Part shown: one piece after another, positions 1 to 8,720 of the stretch
How positions within the stretch are numbered: the stretch's first letter is position 1
How the letters are laid out: every line of letters starts with the position of its first letter
DNA from: JAKFWF01 sp963732635
Lineage (GTDB): Bacteria; Pseudomonadota; Alphaproteobacteria; Rhizobiales; Hyphomicrobiaceae
DNA: 64,000 nt
Direction: 5' to 3'
Assembly: GCA_963732635.1 (NCBI GenBank)
Contig: CAVTAL010000019.1
Location: forward strand, 310,001 to 374,000
Notes under the pieces: model-generated
What the model saw: only the letters and a program-made list of their open reading frames with translations
The model's database searches: none
What the model was told of the DNA's origin: nothing
Position numbers and translations under genes: made by a program

Positions 1-2
1 AT

Positions 3-626
3 CAGGTCGATCACAACCGGCAGATTGGCATCGGCGCCGATAACAGTCGCAAGGGCCATCTGCGCGATCTGCGTAAGCCCGGCACGTTCTACGAATACAA
101 CGATGTGCGCGTGAACCTCTTGGCCTATTGCCTGATGCAGCGCTTCGGCCGTCCGTTGCCAGAAATTTTGCGCGAGAGGATCATGGATCCGATCGGCGCC
201 TCGACCGAATGGCGGTGGGAAGGATATCGCAACTCCTGGGTAGAGGTGAATGGCCGGCGGATGCAGTCGGTGTCGGGCGGCGCGCACTGGGGCGGTGGCA
301 TGTTCATCTCGGCCCGCGATCACGCCCGGCTGGGTCTGCTGGTCGCGCGGCATGGCCACTGGAATGGACGGCAATTGTTGGCTGAGAGCTGGATCGACCA
401 AATGTTGGCGCCATCGCCGACAAACGACACATACGGATTCCTCTGGTGGCTCAATCGCGGTGGCGCGAAGTACAAGAGCGCACCGTCGACCGCCGTGTTC
501 GCGCTCGGTGCCGGTGGCAATATAATTTATGTCGACCGCGAAAATGATCTCGTGGTGGTGATGCGCTGGATCGACGGCACCGCTGTCGATGGGTTCCTCG
601 GCCGGCTCATCGAGGCAGTCGCATGA
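3..626 (+). CDS. Serine hydrolase of the beta-lactamase/PBP family (C-terminal part, 5' end cut off by window)
   Basis: The reading frame is already open at base 3, so the N-terminus with the expected SxxK nucleophile lies outside the window. The visible part resembles class C beta-lactamase-like esterases and penicillin-binding-like hydrolases. It has a tyrosine-asparagine motif (EYNDVRVN) where the family has its YxN/YSN box, a GGGMFISARDHARLG segment typical of the family, and a late GAGGNIIYVD segment in place of the third active-site box. The stop overlaps the start of dgoK (ATGA), so it is probably co-transcribed with galactonate genes. The family and frame are clear; the substrate is not, and a lactonase or sugar-ester role suggested by the neighbours is only inference. 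Confidence 0.75.
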   Translation, partial: QVDHNRQIGIGADNSRKGHLRDLRKPGTFYEYNDVRVNLLAYCLMQRFGRPLPEILRERIMDPIGASTEWRWEGYRNSWVEVNGRRMQSVSGGAHWGGGMFISARDHARLGLLVARHGHWNGRQLLAESWIDQMLAPSPTNDTYGFLWWLNRGGAKYKSAPSTAVFALGAGGNIIYVDRENDLVVVMRWIDGTAVDGFLGRLIEAVA

Positions 627-1569
627 CCACGGCGGCGCTGATCTCGGCCGACTGGGGCACGACCGCGCTGCGGCTTTATCTGTTGGCGGCCGATGGTCGG
701 ATACTAGACAAGCGCGCCTCGACGCAAGGCATGACGAGTGTCGCCAAGGGAGCCTTCGCCGATCGTGCTGCGCGAGCATTGTGCCGACTGGCGCGCAGGT
801 CCACGGTCAGCTGCCGGCGTTGCTGTCTGGCATGGTCGGCAGCCGCCAGGGTTGGGTTGAGGCGCCGTACGTTTCTTGCCCGGCCGGCCTTTCGGAGTTG
901 GCCGGGCGCATGGCTAGGCTCGATGTCGCGGGCTTTTCGACGGTCGATATCGTCGCCGGCCTCGACACGACGGATGCCATGAGCATCCCGGACGTGATGC
1001 GCGGCGAGGAGTGCCAGATCATGGGCGCGCTCGCGCTGATGGGATTGCGTGACGGCACGTTCGTGTTGCCGGGCACCCACTCGAAATGGGTAACCGTCGA
1101 GGCCGGCCGCATTACCGGTTTCCGCACCTTCATGACCGGCGAAGTATTCGCGGCACTCAAGGACCACACCATTCTCGGTCGCATGATGACGCCACACATG
1201 TCGGTTCAGGGCAACGCCGATAGCGCGGCGTTCACGCGCGGCGTCGAAATCTCGGCGAAGTCGGTTGCGCCCGGCGAATGGTTGCACCGGCTGTTCTCGG
1301 TGCGCACGCTCGGGCTCATGGGCAAGCTAGCCGAAGCCGAGTCTGCGGACTATCTTTCTGGTCTGATGATCGGCTGGGAGCTGGCAAGCTTTTCGGGGAA
1401 GCCGAACGGCCCGCTGGTTTTGGTCGGCAGCCGTGAGTTGTCCCGACGCTATGGTCGCGCTGCAGAGCTGCGCGGGCTCGAGACAGTGGAGGCGCCGGAA
1501 GATTGCGTTTGCGCCGGCCACATCGAGATCGCCAGATCGGCAAGGCTTCTCGAAAGGCGCACGTCATGA
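623..1569 (+). CDS. dgoK: 2-dehydro-3-deoxygalactonokinase, with two internal frameshifts
   Basis: DgoK phosphorylates 2-keto-3-deoxygalactonate in the De Ley-Doudoroff route. The N-terminus (ISADWGTTALR) is the ASKHA-type nucleotide-binding start of DgoK. The later part carries GMVGSRQGW, NVMRGEE-like (DVMRGEECQ) and PGTHSKWV, all matching E. coli DgoK. The gene is not open throughout: the frame changes near base 764 and again near bases 795-799, and the middle stretch (VLREHCADWRA) lies in a third frame. Removing one base at each place gives about 314 residues, close to the normal length. The start overlaps the previous stop and the stop overlaps dgoA (both ATGA), giving a compact operon. 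It is either a pseudogene or carries two sequencing errors; similar single-base shifts elsewhere in the window favour error. Confidence 0.82.
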
Positions 1570-2195
1570 TCGATTTCGATAGCGCGATGGCACGTTGCCC
1601 GCTGGTTGCCATTCTGCGCGGCATCACGCCGGGCGAGGCGGCAGTTGTTGGTCGGGTACTGGTCGAGTCCGGCTTCAAGTTGATCGAGGTGCCGCTCAAT
1701 TCCCCGGAGCCGCTACGGTCGATCGCGACGCTTTCGCGGTTGTTTGGTGATAGGGCATTGATTGGTGCGGGCACCGTCATGACGACCGGCGAGGTGGCGG
1801 CGGTAAAGGACGCGGGTGGTCGCCTGATCGTGTCGCCACATTGCGATCCCGAGTTGATCGAGGCTGCGAAGATGGCCGGTCTTGCCAGCGTCCCAGGTGT
1901 CGCGACGCCAAGCGAAGCGTTCGCGGCCCTGAAGGCCGGTGCCGATGCCCTGAAGGCCTTTCCGGCCGAGGCAATCTCTCCGGCGGTGGTCAAGGCGTGG
2001 CTTGCGGTGTTGCCGAACGGCACGCGGATTTTGCCCGTCGGTGGCATCGATGCCGGCAATATGGCGGCCTATTGGTCCGCCGGGGCACTCGGTTTCGGCC
2101 TCGGCTCCAGTCTCTACAAGCCGGGTGATCCGCTCGACCAGACAGGCGCCAAGGCCGCGACGGCGCTGGCCGCACTGGCGGCGATCAAGCGGTGA
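1566..2195 (+). CDS. dgoA: 2-dehydro-3-deoxy-6-phosphogalactonate aldolase
   Basis: This enzyme cleaves KDPGal to pyruvate and glyceraldehyde 3-phosphate, the step after DgoK. About 209 residues, the normal size for a class I KDPG/KDPGal aldolase. PLVAILRGITPGEA near the start, EVPLNSP, LIGAGTV, and the Schiff-base lysine in ALKAFPAE are all visible and align closely with E. coli DgoA; PLNSP favours galactonate over gluconate aldolases. The start was chosen at the ATG overlapping the dgoK stop, because the longer upstream frame only reads through dgoK. The neighbouring kinase gene supports D-galactonate degradation. Confidence 0.93.
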   Translation: MIDFDSAMARCPLVAILRGITPGEAAVVGRVLVESGFKLIEVPLNSPEPLRSIATLSRLFGDRALIGAGTVMTTGEVAAVKDAGGRLIVSPHCDPELIEAAKMAGLASVPGVATPSEAFAALKAGADALKAFPAEAISPAVVKAWLAVLPNGTRILPVGGIDAGNMAAYWSAGALGFGLGSSLYKPGDPLDQTGAKAATALAALAAIKR

Positions 2196-2355
2196 GCCAT
2201 TTCATTGCCGTCGCTCAAGCCGATATATGATTAATCATCCGCGAATTTTACTCCTTTTTAACCATACTTACCGCATCCTGAATTCACGTTGGCGGCTCCG
2301 ATGCTGCACGGATCGGGGCGGCAAGTCAGCGGTTGGTGTAAGGAGTAAGTCGGTG

Positions 2356-2565
2356 ATGAATGAAGTCATGCGCCTCGCGACCTTCTTTTCGACCCTCGCA
2401 GTCACGAGCCTGTTCGCAACTTCCGTCGCGATCGCCGCGGCTGGGCTCTCGAATACCAGCGGCAAGCCGCTGATGTGCCGCGACTGTGTCGCCGCCACAC
2501 CGAAACCGCCCAACATCACGATCCACTCGCGGCGGGCGCCAGGAGCGAGTTTTCGACCGGCTTGA
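2356..2565 (+). CDS. Small secreted protein of unknown function
   Basis: A 69-residue reading frame begins with a basic N-terminus and a clear hydrophobic signal-peptide core (LATFFSTLAVTSLFATSVAIAAAG), leaving a mature part of about 40 residues with a CRDC cysteine pair. An AAGGAG ribosome-binding site lies about 11 bases upstream of the ATG and about 8 upstream of an alternative GTG at 2353. No family was recognised. It stands alone between dgoA and the convergent kdsA. The signal peptide and ribosome-binding site make it plausible, but short frames of this kind can be fortuitous. Confidence 0.5.
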   Translation: MNEVMRLATFFSTLAVTSLFATSVAIAAAGLSNTSGKPLMCRDCVAATPKPPNITIHSRRAPGASFRPA

Positions 2566-2607
2566 AGCGGAGAACAACGCGGCCGAAGGGAGACTAAATC
2601 AGGGGCG

Positions 2608-3471
2608 TCAGTTCGCGCGCACCGCGGCCAGCCCCTTCACCACCTTATCGATGGCCATCAGTTCGGCCATCAGACCCTCGAACTTGCCGAGTGGCACCAT
2701 ATTGGGACCGTCGGAAGGAGCCCGGTCGGGATTGTCGTGGGTCTCGATGAAGAGACCCGCGACGCCGACCGCCACCGCTGCCCGTGCCAACACCGGCACG
2801 AACCGGCGATCACCGCCCGAGGACGTGCCTTGGCCACCCGGCTGCTGCACCGAGTGGGTGGCGTCGAAGATCACCGGGCAGCCGATCTCGGCCATGATCG
2901 GCAATGCTCGCATGTCGGTGACGAGGGTGTTGTAGCCGAAGCTGACGCCACGCTCTGTCACCAGAACGCGGGAATTGCCGCTCTCCACCACCTTGGCAAC
3001 TACGTTCTTCATGTCCCAAGGGGCGAGGAATTGCCCCTTCTTGATCTTGACCGCGCGGCCAGTCTTGGCGGCGGCAATCAGCAAATCGGTCTGGCGGCAC
3101 AGGAAGGCCGGGATCTGCAACACATCGACCACCGGCGCGAGAACGGCGCACTGGTCGATTTCGTGCACGTCGGTGACGACCGGCAGGCCGAGCTTGCCGC
3201 GGATCTCCTCGAAGACCGCAAGCGCGGCGTCGAGGCCGATGCCGCGCTTGCCGCTCAGCGATGTCCGGTTAGCCTTGTCGAACGATGATTTGTAGACCAG
3301 CCCCAAGCCGAGCCGCGCCGTGATTTCCTTTAAGGCGGCGGCCATTTCGAGCGCGTGGGCGCGGCTCTCCATCTGGCAGGGGCCGGCGAAAACGGCGATC
3401 GGCCGGTCGTTCCCGAACGTCACGTTGCCGATGGTGACGGCGGTGTCGGGCTTGGGTGTCGCGTTTGTCAT
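2608..3471 (-). CDS. kdsA: 3-deoxy-8-phosphooctulonate synthase (Kdo-8-phosphate synthase)
   Basis: KdsA condenses phosphoenolpyruvate with arabinose 5-phosphate, the first committed step to Kdo of LPS. The 287-residue product matches the family length (E. coli 284). Diagnostic segments are AVFAGPCQMES, YKSSFDKANRTS, GLPVVTDVHE, IKKGQFLAPWDM, TERGVSFGYNTLVTDM and FDATHSVQQPGG. The start was placed at 3471, where ordinary KdsA proteins begin; the upstream extension of the frame has no homology. It is followed downstream by a convergent gene and preceded on the same strand by the DUF2793 gene, only 85 bases away. Confidence 0.97.
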   Translation of the reverse strand: MTNATPKPDTAVTIGNVTFGNDRPIAVFAGPCQMESRAHALEMAAALKEITARLGLGLVYKSSFDKANRTSLSGKRGIGLDAALAVFEEIRGKLGLPVVTDVHEIDQCAVLAPVVDVLQIPAFLCRQTDLLIAAAKTGRAVKIKKGQFLAPWDMKNVVAKVVESGNSRVLVTERGVSFGYNTLVTDMRALPIMAEIGCPVIFDATHSVQQPGGQGTSSGGDRRFVPVLARAAVAVGVAGLFIETHDNPDRAPSDGPNMVPLGKFEGLMAELMAIDKVVKGLAAVRAN

Positions 3472-3556
3472 GGCGCCTATATAGCGGCCTCTGAGACCCT
3501 TAACGAGAGGCAGGAGGCCGCACCACACAGGTTTTCCGCAAGCACGGCCGCCTCGT

Positions 3557-5054
3557 TCAGCCGATGCTGATCACCCACATTTCACCTCGTCCACCGTTGC
3601 CACCGGCACCGGATGGCATACCGTTGACCGCTGCGCCACCACCACCACCGCCCCCGCCGGGGATGCCGCCTGTCCCGCCCGTACCGCCGGCAACAGTTGC
3701 TGCCGCATTGCCCGCGCCGCCGCCGCCGCCGCCAGAGCCCGACCCACGTTGCCAACCTTTGGCATTGCCGGTGCCACCCATGCCGCCGTTGGCCGTTCCG
3801 CCACCGACGGCCGGGGCCATCCGGTCGGCGCCGCCGATGACATGACCTTGCGCGCCAGCGCCACCGGCCGAAGATACATTGGCGGTCGAAAGCGAACCGC
3901 CCGCGCCGCCACCGCCAGGGCCACGCCCGCATTGCCAATAGGAACCCTGGGCGCCGGCACCTGACGATGCGGAACCACCGCTGTTGCCGGTGCCCAGACT
4001 GGCGACCCATCCCGAGCCGGCAACACCACCGCTGGCACTGCCGCCACCAGACCCGGCCAATCCACCAGCAATCGACAAGATTGTCGTGGCGCCGTCGGTG
4101 ACCGTGGTTGCGCCGCCGTTACCGGCGTTGCTGCCGTTGCTGTCGTTGACCGCGATTGGCGCGCCGCCCGTGCCGCCGGTACCGATCGTGATCGTCAACG
4201 TGGCTGGCAACTCAGCCGCCGGGTATTCCTCGTCGGCAATGCCGGCCGCGCCACCGCCGCCGCCGCCACGTCGTTCGGTGCCAGCGGCCCCCCGCCGCCC
4301 GGAGCTGCCGCCCGCGCCGCCGCCCATACCGACGAAGCGGACGCGACGGGCCCACGCTGGCTTGGTCCAGGTGCCACTCGCAGTGAACACGTCGGTCTGG
4401 GACTGACCGCTGCCGAACGGGAACGTCGCCTCGCCCGTCGAGCGGTCGACGACGAGTGCCTCCTTCCAGGCGCTGCCGTCGGCGCTTACCTTCAGATGCA
4501 GGTCGTCGTCGCCGGTGGTGCCGAGTTCTGCGCGGCCCGAGAATGCGGTCTGGAACAGCATGGAGGCGGTATCGCTGGCGGCATTCTTGTTGAATTTTTC
4601 CTGGATGCCGGCGCCCGCGTGATTGAACAGGATGGCCGAACTGGAGACGGTTAGCTTGTTCGTCGCGTCGGCAGTGGCATTGATGCCGAGTTGGGCGACG
4701 TTCTCAAAGTTTACAGCGGCGACCCAGGCGCTGCCGCTGAAGGTCGCGAGGACATCCTCGTCCGCGATCCAGGCGAGCCAGCCCTCGCGGGGGGCATGGT
4801 AAGCCCACGCGCCATCCTGGAATGCCGCAATGTTGCCAGCTTGCCCGCTCCAGCTCGCCGGTCGGCGTTGCGGCGACGATATAGCGGTCACCGTCGGCAG
4901 GCGTCGCGGGCGGTGCGGTCAAGTCGCGGTCGAGAACGCTCAATTGGACGATAGCGTCGAGTGCGCGCACTGCATCATTGTGGGTGACGTGCTTCTGGGC
5001 TTGCGCCGCCAGGATATAGGGCAGGTTGAGGTTCGGGCTATCGGTCGTGGACAT
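3557..5054 (-). CDS. DUF2793 / glycine-rich spike- or tail-fibre-like protein (one frameshift)
   Basis: The first ~75 codons (MSTTDSPNLNLPYILAAQ, KHVTHNDAVRALDAIVQ) are a DUF2793 domain, known from prophage and gene-transfer-agent tail or spike proteins. It continues in another frame (SWSGQAGNIAAFQDGAW) after one extra base near 4856; joined, the product is about 498 residues. After a middle domain comes VFTASGTWTKPAWARRV, typical of phage Gly-rich adhesin domains, then about 250 residues dominated by GG, GGG and GGGG runs broken by Ala, Ser, Asn and Thr. That resembles polyglycine-II sandwich adhesins of tail-fibre tips. No other phage genes are nearby. A surface or virion adhesin role is inference. 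Confidence 0.72.
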
Positions 5055-5227
5055 GGTGTTGCTACTCCGTGATCGGCGGCATCACGGCTGTGAATGCCTG
5101 CTACCAGGGATGATGCGGCCATTGTCCCGGCCGTGGATAACTCGGTCGGTTGCGGGACGCCGATGGGCATTGAGGTCGCCAGATTTAAGGCTGGCGGTGG
5201 GACCAATCGCGTGCCAGATTTCAGCGC

Positions 5228-6358
5228 ATGACAGCCAGAGCCCCCGCGTTCACTTTTGGCATCGAGGAGGAATACCACCTCGTCGATCTCAATTCTCGCG
5301 ATCTACGCGCTGCCCCGCCAGGCTTCATGGAGGCCTGCCAGAAGCGCTTGGGCGAGCGCGTTTCACCGGAATTTCTCGCCACCCAGATCGAGATCGGCAC
5401 TCCGGTGTGCAGTTCGTTTGCTGACGCCCGGGCCGAAGTCGCCCGGCTTCGATCGGCCATCGGAGAGATCGCCGGCGGGCACGGCATGGCGCCGATCGCG
5501 GCCGCGACGCATCCGTTTGCCGAGACCGGCGACCTGCCGACCACCGACAAGGAGCGCTATCGGGTACTCGCCCGCGATCTCGCCGGCATCGGCCAGCGCA
5601 TGGCGATCTCCGGCATGCACGTCCATGTCGGTATCGAAGATCGGGAGACGCGCATCGACCTGATGAATCAGGTCCGATATTTCCTGCCTCATCTGCTGGT
5701 GTTGTCGACCTCGTCACCGTTCTGGAAGGGCGCCGATACCGGCCTCAAGAGCTATCGCCTCGCCATCGTCGACGAGAGCCCGCGCACCGGTATGCCCGGT
5801 CGGCTGACAGGATGGGACGAATATCAGCAGACGGTCGACGTGCTGGTGAAGGCTGGCATCATTGATGATGCCTCAAAGATCTGGTGGGATTTGCGACCGT
5901 CAGCCAAATTCCCGACGCTCGAAATGCGCATCACCGATGTTTGCACTCGGCTTGACGATACGATGGCGGTGGCGGCGCTCTATATCTGCATCACCCGAAT
6001 GCTGTGGCGCTTGCGGCGCGCCAATCTCAGCTGGCGCACTTATCCCGTCTTCCTGCTGGAAGAGAACCGCTGGCGCGCGCAACGCTACGGCGTCAAGGGT
6101 GAGTTGTTCGACTTCGGAAAAGGCACGCTGGTGCCGTTCTGCGAACTGATCGCCGAGTTGACGGCACTCGTTGCCGAAGATGCTGCTGCATTGGGTTGCG
6201 AGGCTGAGATTGCCCATTGCCGGCGCATCGCAGCCGTTGGTACCAGCGCCGATCGTCAGGTCGTGACATTCGAGCGGGAAATTGCGGCTGGGAGATCGCG
6301 CGATGAAGCCTTGCGCGCGGTGGTTGATCAACTCGTGGCGGAGACGCTGGCTGTGTGA
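5228..6358 (+). CDS. Carboxylate-amine ligase, glutamate-cysteine ligase type 2 (YbdK) family
   Basis: The 376-residue product begins FTFGIEEEYHLVD, the ATP/glutamate-binding start of the GCS2/YbdK family. It continues with TQIEIGTPVC, the histidine-rich GMHVHVGIED segment, SSPFWKGADTGLKSYR and WWDLRPSAKFPTLEMRITDVC, all family hallmarks. Family members have weak glutamate-cysteine ligase activity in vitro; true substrates are mostly unknown. It is transcribed divergently from the DUF2793 gene, with 173 bases between them. The ATG at 5228 directly precedes the conserved region, and no longer start is needed. Confidence 0.9.
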   Translation: MTARAPAFTFGIEEEYHLVDLNSRDLRAAPPGFMEACQKRLGERVSPEFLATQIEIGTPVCSSFADARAEVARLRSAIGEIAGGHGMAPIAAATHPFAETGDLPTTDKERYRVLARDLAGIGQRMAISGMHVHVGIEDRETRIDLMNQVRYFLPHLLVLSTSSPFWKGADTGLKSYRLAIVDESPRTGMPGRLTGWDEYQQTVDVLVKAGIIDDASKIWWDLRPSAKFPTLEMRITDVCTRLDDTMAVAALYICITRMLWRLRRANLSWRTYPVFLLEENRWRAQRYGVKGELFDFGKGTLVPFCELIAELTALVAEDAAALGCEAEIAHCRRIAAVGTSADRQVVTFEREIAAGRSRDEALRAVVDQLVAETLAV

Positions 6359-6441
6359 TCGCGCCCAATCGCGCAGCGAGATTGCTATCGCCTTACTGCG
6401 GGTAGCCGGCTAGCCTCGGCATGCCACGATGGAGGACACTT

Positions 6442-7324
6442 ATGCCAGCAACATCCCACGCCAATCCGCATTGGCGATGTCACCATTCATCGCATCGTCG
6501 AGCAGGAAGGTCCGCTGTTCGACATCGCGCAATTCTTTCCCGGTCTGACGGAAGAGATGCTGGCGCCGCACCGCTCGTGGATGGAGCCGCGCTACTTCGC
6601 GGGCGGCAAGGTGAACCTGTGCATTCAGAGTTATCTCGTCCAGACGCCGCATCACACCATCATGGTTGATACCTGCGTCGGCAATCACAAGGAGCGGCCG
6701 AATCGGCCGTTCTGGCACCGCATGACGAGCGAGCGCTACGAGCGCAACCTAGCCGCCGCCGGCTTCAAGGTTTCAGACATCGACTACGTCATGTGCACGC
6801 ACTTGCACGGCGATCATGTTGGCTGGAACACCAAGCTGGAAAATGGCCGCTGGGTGCCGACGTTCCCGAAGGCGAAGTATTTGTTCTCGGGCATCGAACT
6901 TGCTCACTGGACCGACAAACACGCCATCGATGCGGCGGGCGTGCCGTGGATTACCGACTCGGTGCTGCCGATCGTTGCCGCCAACCGCGTCGAACTCGTG
7001 GAGAGTGATCACCGCCTCGGCGACATGGTGCGATTAATGCCGACGCCAGGCCACACCTTCGATCATTTCTCGGTCGAAGTCGGCCGCCCCGGCGCCGATG
7101 CGGTAATCACCGGCGACGCCATTCACTCGCCGATCCAGACGCATTATCCCGAACTCGGCATGTTCTCCGATTATAACCAGAAGCAGGGCGGCATCAGCCG
7201 GCGCAAGCTGCTGGAGCGCTGCTGCGATAGTGCGACCGTATTTTGCCCCGCCCACTTCGCCTCGCCCTCGATCGGCCGCATCAAGCGTGATGGCGAAGCG
7301 TTCGCGTTCGTGGAGGGGGTGTGA
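6442..7324 (+). CDS. MBL-fold metallo-hydrolase (N-terminal frameshift)
   Basis: A metallo-beta-lactamase-fold hydrolase. The zinc-binding motif is HLHGDHVGW, with further ligands in PTPGHTFDHFS, GDAIHSP and a late CPAHF. The uninterrupted frame starts at 6557, but the same frame upstream reads IRIGDVTIHRIVEQEGP, the usual N-terminus of this subfamily, and lacks a start. An ATG at 6442 with GGAGG at 6431-6435 gives MPATSHA in the next frame; one extra base at about 6463-6464 would join them into a 293-residue protein of normal length. The substrate is unknown; lactonases and other ester hydrolases share this architecture. Confidence 0.85.
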
Positions 7325-7365
7325 TGCGGGTTGCGCCCAAATTGGGAACATGTTAATGTGTGCCG

Positions 7366-7689
7366 ATGCGGATCATTGCGCGGCGCACGCTTTTGGAATT
7401 TGCGGCAATGCGTGCCGGTTATCGAGATCGTCCGGCGCTCGAAGTGGCGTTGGCTGCGTGGTTTAATGAGGTGCGGAAGGCGCAGTGGCGGTCGTCGGCG
7501 GATGTGAAACGGTTGTATGCATCCGCCAGTATCATCAATGCTGAGCGGGTCGTTTTCAATATCAAGGGTAACGCATACCGTCTGGTCGTAGCGGTGGACT
7601 ATGAGAAGAGCATCGTGTGGATCAAATGGATCGGCACGCACCGGGATTACGACAGAATTGACGTCGAAAGGATCGAACATGGTGCATGA
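7366..7689 (+). CDS. higB: HigB-type mRNA interferase toxin
   Basis: A 107-residue RelE-superfamily toxin of the HigB family (ribosome-dependent mRNA cleavage). Recognisable pieces are ARRTLLEF at the start, WRSSADVKRLYASAS in the middle, and the strand-rich end NIKGNAYRLVVAVDY followed by WIKWIGTHRDYDRI, the family signature. A GTG at 7360 would add two residues. The toxin gene precedes and overlaps the antitoxin gene by 11 bases, the usual higBA order, which favours translational coupling. No sign of truncation. Confidence 0.88.
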   Translation: MRIIARRTLLEFAAMRAGYRDRPALEVALAAWFNEVRKAQWRSSADVKRLYASASIINAERVVFNIKGNAYRLVVAVDYEKSIVWIKWIGTHRDYDRIDVERIEHGA

Positions 7690-8056
7690 CATCAAGCCGA
7701 TCAGGACCGAAGCCGACCATGCGGCGGCGATGAAGGAAATCGAGCGGTTGTGGGGCGCCAAGTCGGGCACGCGGGCCGGTGACCGTCTCGATGTTCTTGC
7801 AACGCTGGTTGATGCCTATGAAGCGCAGCATCTTCCGATCGCTCCGCCCGACCCGATCGACGCTATCCGCTTCCGCATGGAGCAGCAGGGCCTGACCCGC
7901 AAGGATCTCGAACCCATGATCGGGTCGCGCACCCGCGTCTCGGAGGTGCTGAACCGCAAGCGCGGTCTGTCGATCGAGATGATCCGCCGGTTGCGCGCCG
8001 GGCTCGGTATTCCGGCGGACGTGCTCGTCGGCCCTAGTGAACTGGCGGCGAAGTAA
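7679..8056 (+). CDS. higA: HigA-type antitoxin, helix-turn-helix protein
   Basis: This 125-residue protein pairs with the toxin encoded just before it. The N-terminal half (HDIKPIRTEADHAAAMKEIERLW) is the extended HigA-type segment, and the C-terminal half is an XRE-type helix-turn-helix (FRMEQQGLTRKDLEPMIGSRTRVSEVLNRKRGLS). The same arrangement occurs in antitoxins partnered with HigB. It probably neutralises the toxin and represses its own promoter. The start at 7679 was chosen because the family N-terminus begins there and it overlaps the toxin stop. Confidence 0.88.
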   Translation: MVHDIKPIRTEADHAAAMKEIERLWGAKSGTRAGDRLDVLATLVDAYEAQHLPIAPPDPIDAIRFRMEQQGLTRKDLEPMIGSRTRVSEVLNRKRGLSIEMIRRLRAGLGIPADVLVGPSELAAK

Positions 8057-8082
8057 TCGGTAACCTCAGCACTGTCCGCTAG

Positions 8083-8607
8083 ATGAGACGCGCTTTCTTA
8101 ATACCGACACGGAATATCTCGCGCCAATTGCGACCCATCCTCAAACGGTTCAAGCGCATGGCCGATGGTGGGCTTGTCGATGACATCGAGGCTGTCGCCC
8201 GGCATTTCGACATTTCACCGCGCTAGCAGACGGGCCGCGGCCGCGATTTTGTGATGTGGAGGCCGTGCAGGCTCGGCAGCATCGCTGGCGCATTCGATGT
8301 CGTATTGAATATGGAGCGGAATGGCGATGTTCATGCCATGTTGATCGTCTTACCGAAATTTCGCGTGGCAGCGCCACCTGAGGCGATGTTGGGGCAATTG
8401 TCGAAGGTGTTCGGCGGCGTCGATCCGCACTACTCGAAAACCGGCAAGGGAGGCTGGATCGAGTACCGTCCAACAGCAGTACCGAACTGCGAACTCATCG
8501 TAACTTTCAAGAGACCAACGAAGCGGGAGGCACACGCGACATTTTCGGCCGCAATTTTCACCTGGCGTCCAAGTCTGCTGCATGATCCCGTGAGGCCACC
8601 GACGTGA
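8083..8607 (+). pseudogene. Possible broken gene: two in-frame ORFs separated by an amber codon
   Basis: The stretch 8057-8610 holds no confident gene. An ATG at 8083 opens a 47-codon frame (MRRAFLIPTRNISRQL to ARHFDISPR) that ends at a TAG at 8224. The same frame then stays open to 8607, including segments that look protein-like (VVLNMERNGDVHAMLIVLP, KTGKGGWIEYRP). No family was recognised. Base composition is lower in GC than the flanking genes. It could be a decayed accessory gene next to the toxin-antitoxin pair or two chance frames. Confidence 0.25.
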
Positions 8608-8613
8608 CGCAAC

Positions 8614-8644
8614 AAAAAAACCGCCGCGGATTGCTCCGCGGCGG
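8614..8644 (-). terminator. Rho-independent terminator of groS-groL
   Basis: A perfect 10-base-pair stem (CCGCCGCGGA / TCCGCGGCGG, loop TTGC) lies at 8621-8644. Read on the minus strand it is followed by seven T residues (8620-8614). It sits 77 bases beyond the groL stop, so it is the operon terminator. Confidence 0.93.
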
Positions 8645-8720
8645 TTTGTATTTGGCAGTCTCGGCGCTTCCGACGTCCCCGGCTCCGCGGGGGAGCCGGC
8701 CGGAAGCGCCGGAAAGAGCA

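Noticed and set aside
3564..3845. A proline-rich plus-strand frame in the glycine-rich gene
   Set aside because: GGN codons read backwards give proline (NCC); it is simply the complement of the polyglycine tract.
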